Origin: Lachnospiraceae bacterium
GTDB taxonomy: Bacteria; Bacillota; Clostridia; Lachnospirales; Lachnospiraceae
DNA length: 9,139 nucleotides
Direction: 5' to 3'
Assembly (NCBI GenBank): GCA_014804385.1
Contig: JAAUZW010000036.1
Location: forward strand, 82,012 to 91,150
The notes below the pieces were generated by a model, which worked only from the letters and a program-made list of their open reading frames with translations, was not told the origin of the DNA and did no database searches. The position numbers and the translations under genes are program-made. Positions 7,645 through 9,139 of the stretch are shown piece by piece (the first letter of the stretch is position 1; every line of letters starts with the position of its first letter).

Positions 7645-8142
7645 TCACTCCATCTGATATATATACATCAGCTCCCTCAATTCTTTTCCGTCATAAATAT
7701 CTGTCTGCGTTTTATCACTCCGCACAAATCCGAATCGCTCATAGAATTGTCGGGCATTCTCATTGTTTTCCAGCACCCATAGATAAGCCTTGCTATATCC
7801 CATATTCTTCAACTCGGATATAACAGCCTTCATTAATTGATGGCCATATCCCATGTGCATCACTTCCGGCAAAAGATAAATAGAGACAATTTCCCCATAA
7901 TCCTTCATGCTCACCATTCTTGCATGACAATAAGAAGCTGTTCCGCACATTTTCCCGTCATCAAACAATACCAAAGAAAGGCGGCCCGGCTGCTTGAGCC
8001 CGTTTGCCCATTCTCCAGACGGAATACCGGCAAGCCATGTGTCCGGAATAATACCGTGATAGGCATATTTCCAGCTTTGCTCATAAATATTACTCACATC
8101 CAGCATAGAATCCTTATCTGTAATAGGCCTGATCTCTATCAC
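7645..8142 (-). CDS. GNAT family N-acetyltransferase
   Basis: Probable acetyl-CoA-dependent N-acetyltransferase of 165 residues, a standard single GNAT domain. The N-terminus MIEIRPITDKDSMLDVSNIY is the usual beta1-alpha1 start, IVSIYLLPEVMHMGYGHQLM (85-104) is motif A with the acetyl-CoA pyrophosphate loop MGYG, and NENARQFYERFGF (127-139) is motif B. The pyrophosphate loop has M-H-M where the usual pattern has Q/R-x-x, a mild departure. The substrate cannot be told from sequence; the overall look (SWKYAYHGIIPDTWL) resembles small-molecule or protein acetyltransferases of Firmicutes. The start is GTG at 8142 with AAGGAG (8150-8155) 7 bases upstream. It follows cobA-hemD by 59 bases. Its last codons touch the alternative start of the DUF4238 gene. 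Confidence 0.88.
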   Translation of the reverse strand: MIEIRPITDKDSMLDVSNIYEQSWKYAYHGIIPDTWLAGIPSGEWANGLKQPGRLSLVLFDDGKMCGTASYCHARMVSMKDYGEIVSIYLLPEVMHMGYGHQLMKAVISELKNMGYSKAYLWVLENNENARQFYERFGFVRSDKTQTDIYDGKELRELMYIYQME

Positions 8143-8149
8143 ACACTCT

Positions 8150-8155
8150 CTCCTT
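8150..8155 (-). promoter_or_regulatory. ribosome binding site of GNAT gene
   Basis: AAGGAG on the minus strand with a 7-base spacer supports the GTG start at 8142; no in-frame ATG near the domain start competes with it. Confidence 0.7.
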
Positions 8156-8193
8156 TATCTGAATCCGAAGTGATCCGACTTTTCCTCCATCCG

Positions 8194-8216
8194 GGAATCG
8201 TTTATTCCACGATTCC
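8194..8216. repeat. 7-base inverted repeat across the cobA-hemD stop codon
   Basis: GGAATCG (8194-8200) and CGATTCC (8210-8216) are perfect reverse complements with a 9-base loop that holds the TAA stop. There is no T-run next to it on the minus strand, so it is not a standard terminator; an mRNA processing or partial attenuation hairpin is possible. Confidence 0.5.
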
Positions 8217-9139
8217 TACCATATTTTTGCACACACAATCCACGATCGCCCCCACATTTGCTTCCTGTGCCGTCAGGAAAGACCTCCTTGTATGCTTTTT
8301 CAATTCCTCCCCACAAAGTTCTCCAATGCAGACATATCGACTTTTCGTATTTTCAAAACCCGCCTGCTCCATTCCCTCGAAATAAGCCCGCACACCCATA
8401 GCTGATCCGAATACAATATAGTCCGGCTCTTTTTCAATCACCGCCGCACGCTTTTTCTCCTGTACTTCCAGTTCATAAAGCGGATATTCCAAAAAAGAAA
8501 TTCCTTTCTCTGTAAAGATACGAGACAGGGAAGCGCTTCCTTGAGCAGCCCGCAGAAAAACGGCTGAAATCTTGTCTGCACAGCCCGCCCGCTGCTCCTC
8601 CAGAATGCGCTCCGTCAATCCTTCTGCCAAATGTGCAGCATCATAAATTTCCGGCATATAGTCAACGTATATTCCAATCTCCTCAAGAACTGCTGCCGTT
8701 CCCGGCCCGATCACCGCAATCCGTTTTCCGCACAGAGTACGCAGATCCTTGCGCCTCTGTCTCAATTTATCTAGAAATACTCTGACGCCGTTGGGACTGG
8801 TAAAGACAAGCCAACCGCAGGTTTCCAGATCCGGCAACGGGCTTTCACTCGGATGAATCTCCAGAAAACCCATATCCCATACATCAGCATTTTTCTCTGC
8901 AAACGCTGCCGACAGCTTTCCCACAAAATGCGGTGTCCCTGTGGCGCCTACGGTAATTCCTGCAAGCAAAAATTTCTCCGTCCGGTCAACGCATGATACT
9001 GTTCCGCCATCGCTTCCTGCAAACGATTCCGTCTCGCCCATCATGCCATCACATTTCGACAACAGCTCCAGCTGTGCCACCGCGCCGATCACGATAACTG
9101 CCGGAGAGGTAAATCCCTGCTTCACCGCTCTGGCAGGGA
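8202..9139 (-). CDS. cobA-hemD: CobA-HemD fusion: uroporphyrinogen III C-methyltransferase / uroporphyrinogen III synthase (5' end beyond window)
   Basis: About 311 residues are visible. The HemD part inverts ring D of hydroxymethylbilane and cyclises it to uroporphyrinogen III; the CobA part methylates that product twice to precorrin-2, the entry to siroheme and cobalamin. The first visible residues, ending in QGFTSPAVIVIGAVAQL, are the C-terminal strand of CobA/SUMT (usual form SPAxIVxGEVVxL), so a GTG at 9125 is not the true start; the frame stays open past it to the window end. After a linker of about 30 residues the HemD domain follows: ITVGATG, WLVFTSPNGVRVFL, RIAVIGPGTAAVLEEIG, YDAAHLAEGL, DYIVFGSAMGVRAYF and YVCIGELCGEELKK. 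These are typical of this divergent family. The fusion and its position ahead of hemB and hemL are common in Clostridia. Confidence 0.93.
   Translation of the reverse strand, partial: PARAVKQGFTSPAVIVIGAVAQLELLSKCDGMMGETESFAGSDGGTVSCVDRTEKFLLAGITVGATGTPHFVGKLSAAFAEKNADVWDMGFLEIHPSESPLPDLETCGWLVFTSPNGVRVFLDKLRQRRKDLRTLCGKRIAVIGPGTAAVLEEIGIYVDYMPEIYDAAHLAEGLTERILEEQRAGCADKISAVFLRAAQGSASLSRIFTEKGISFLEYPLYELEVQEKKRAAVIEKEPDYIVFGSAMGVRAYFEGMEQAGFENTKSRYVCIGELCGEELKKHTRRSFLTAQEANVGAIVDCVCKNMVGIVE

Noticed and set aside
5567..8142. Complete insertion sequence or transposon
   Set aside because: No DDE or serine/tyrosine recombinase, and no terminal inverted repeats or target duplications found by eye at the insert edges; the similar AAAGGAG strings at both sides are ribosome sites.
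8202..9125. Stand-alone hemD starting at the GTG at 9125
   Set aside because: The residues right after this GTG are the C-terminal strand of CobA and the frame continues to the window end, so it is an internal codon of the fusion.

Overview
The window is a minus-strand block of chromosomal genes from what looks like a Gram-positive Clostridia bacterium, most likely Lachnospiraceae. The basis is the gene content (a CobA-HemD fusion next to hemB and hemL, an Rpn-type nuclease with a Gly-Leu-Ala-Glu tail, a DUF4238 protein), the strong GGAGG-type ribosome binding sites, and the mixed base composition. This is judged from protein character, not from a database search.

Right side (9139 to 3164, read leftward): a tetrapyrrole pathway cluster. 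It has the end of a CobA-HemD fusion (uroporphyrinogen III methyltransferase plus uroporphyrinogen III synthase), hemB (porphobilinogen synthase) and hemL (glutamate-1-semialdehyde aminomutase). HemL makes 5-aminolevulinate, HemB makes porphobilinogen, HemD closes uroporphyrinogen III, and the CobA part sends it to precorrin-2 for siroheme or cobalamin. hemA and hemC are not in view and may lie beyond 9139.

Between cobA-hemD and hemB sit three unrelated, lower-GC genes (5567-8142): a GNAT acetyltransferase, a DUF4238 protein of unknown function, and an Rpn family PD-(D/E)XK nuclease with its own likely promoter and leader. They look like accessory genes inserted into the tetrapyrrole operon.

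Left side (3127 to 1): a separate transcription unit behind a plausible promoter near 3101-3129. It holds pncB (nicotinate phosphoribosyltransferase), a secreted protein with two DxDGDG calcium-loop (VCBS/FG-GAP-like) motifs, and the start of an OmpR-family response regulator that overlaps the secreted-protein gene by 8 bases and runs off the left edge. A sensor kinase may follow outside the window.

I saw no tRNA, rRNA, CRISPR array, complete insertion sequence or origin. No gene-free stretch exceeds 300 bases; the longest is 6449-6682 (234 bases), described below. The best candidates for something new are the GNAT-DUF4238-Rpn insert and the linkage of NAD salvage to a secreted VCBS-like protein and a response regulator. 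Neither can be called a demonstrated system from sequence alone.
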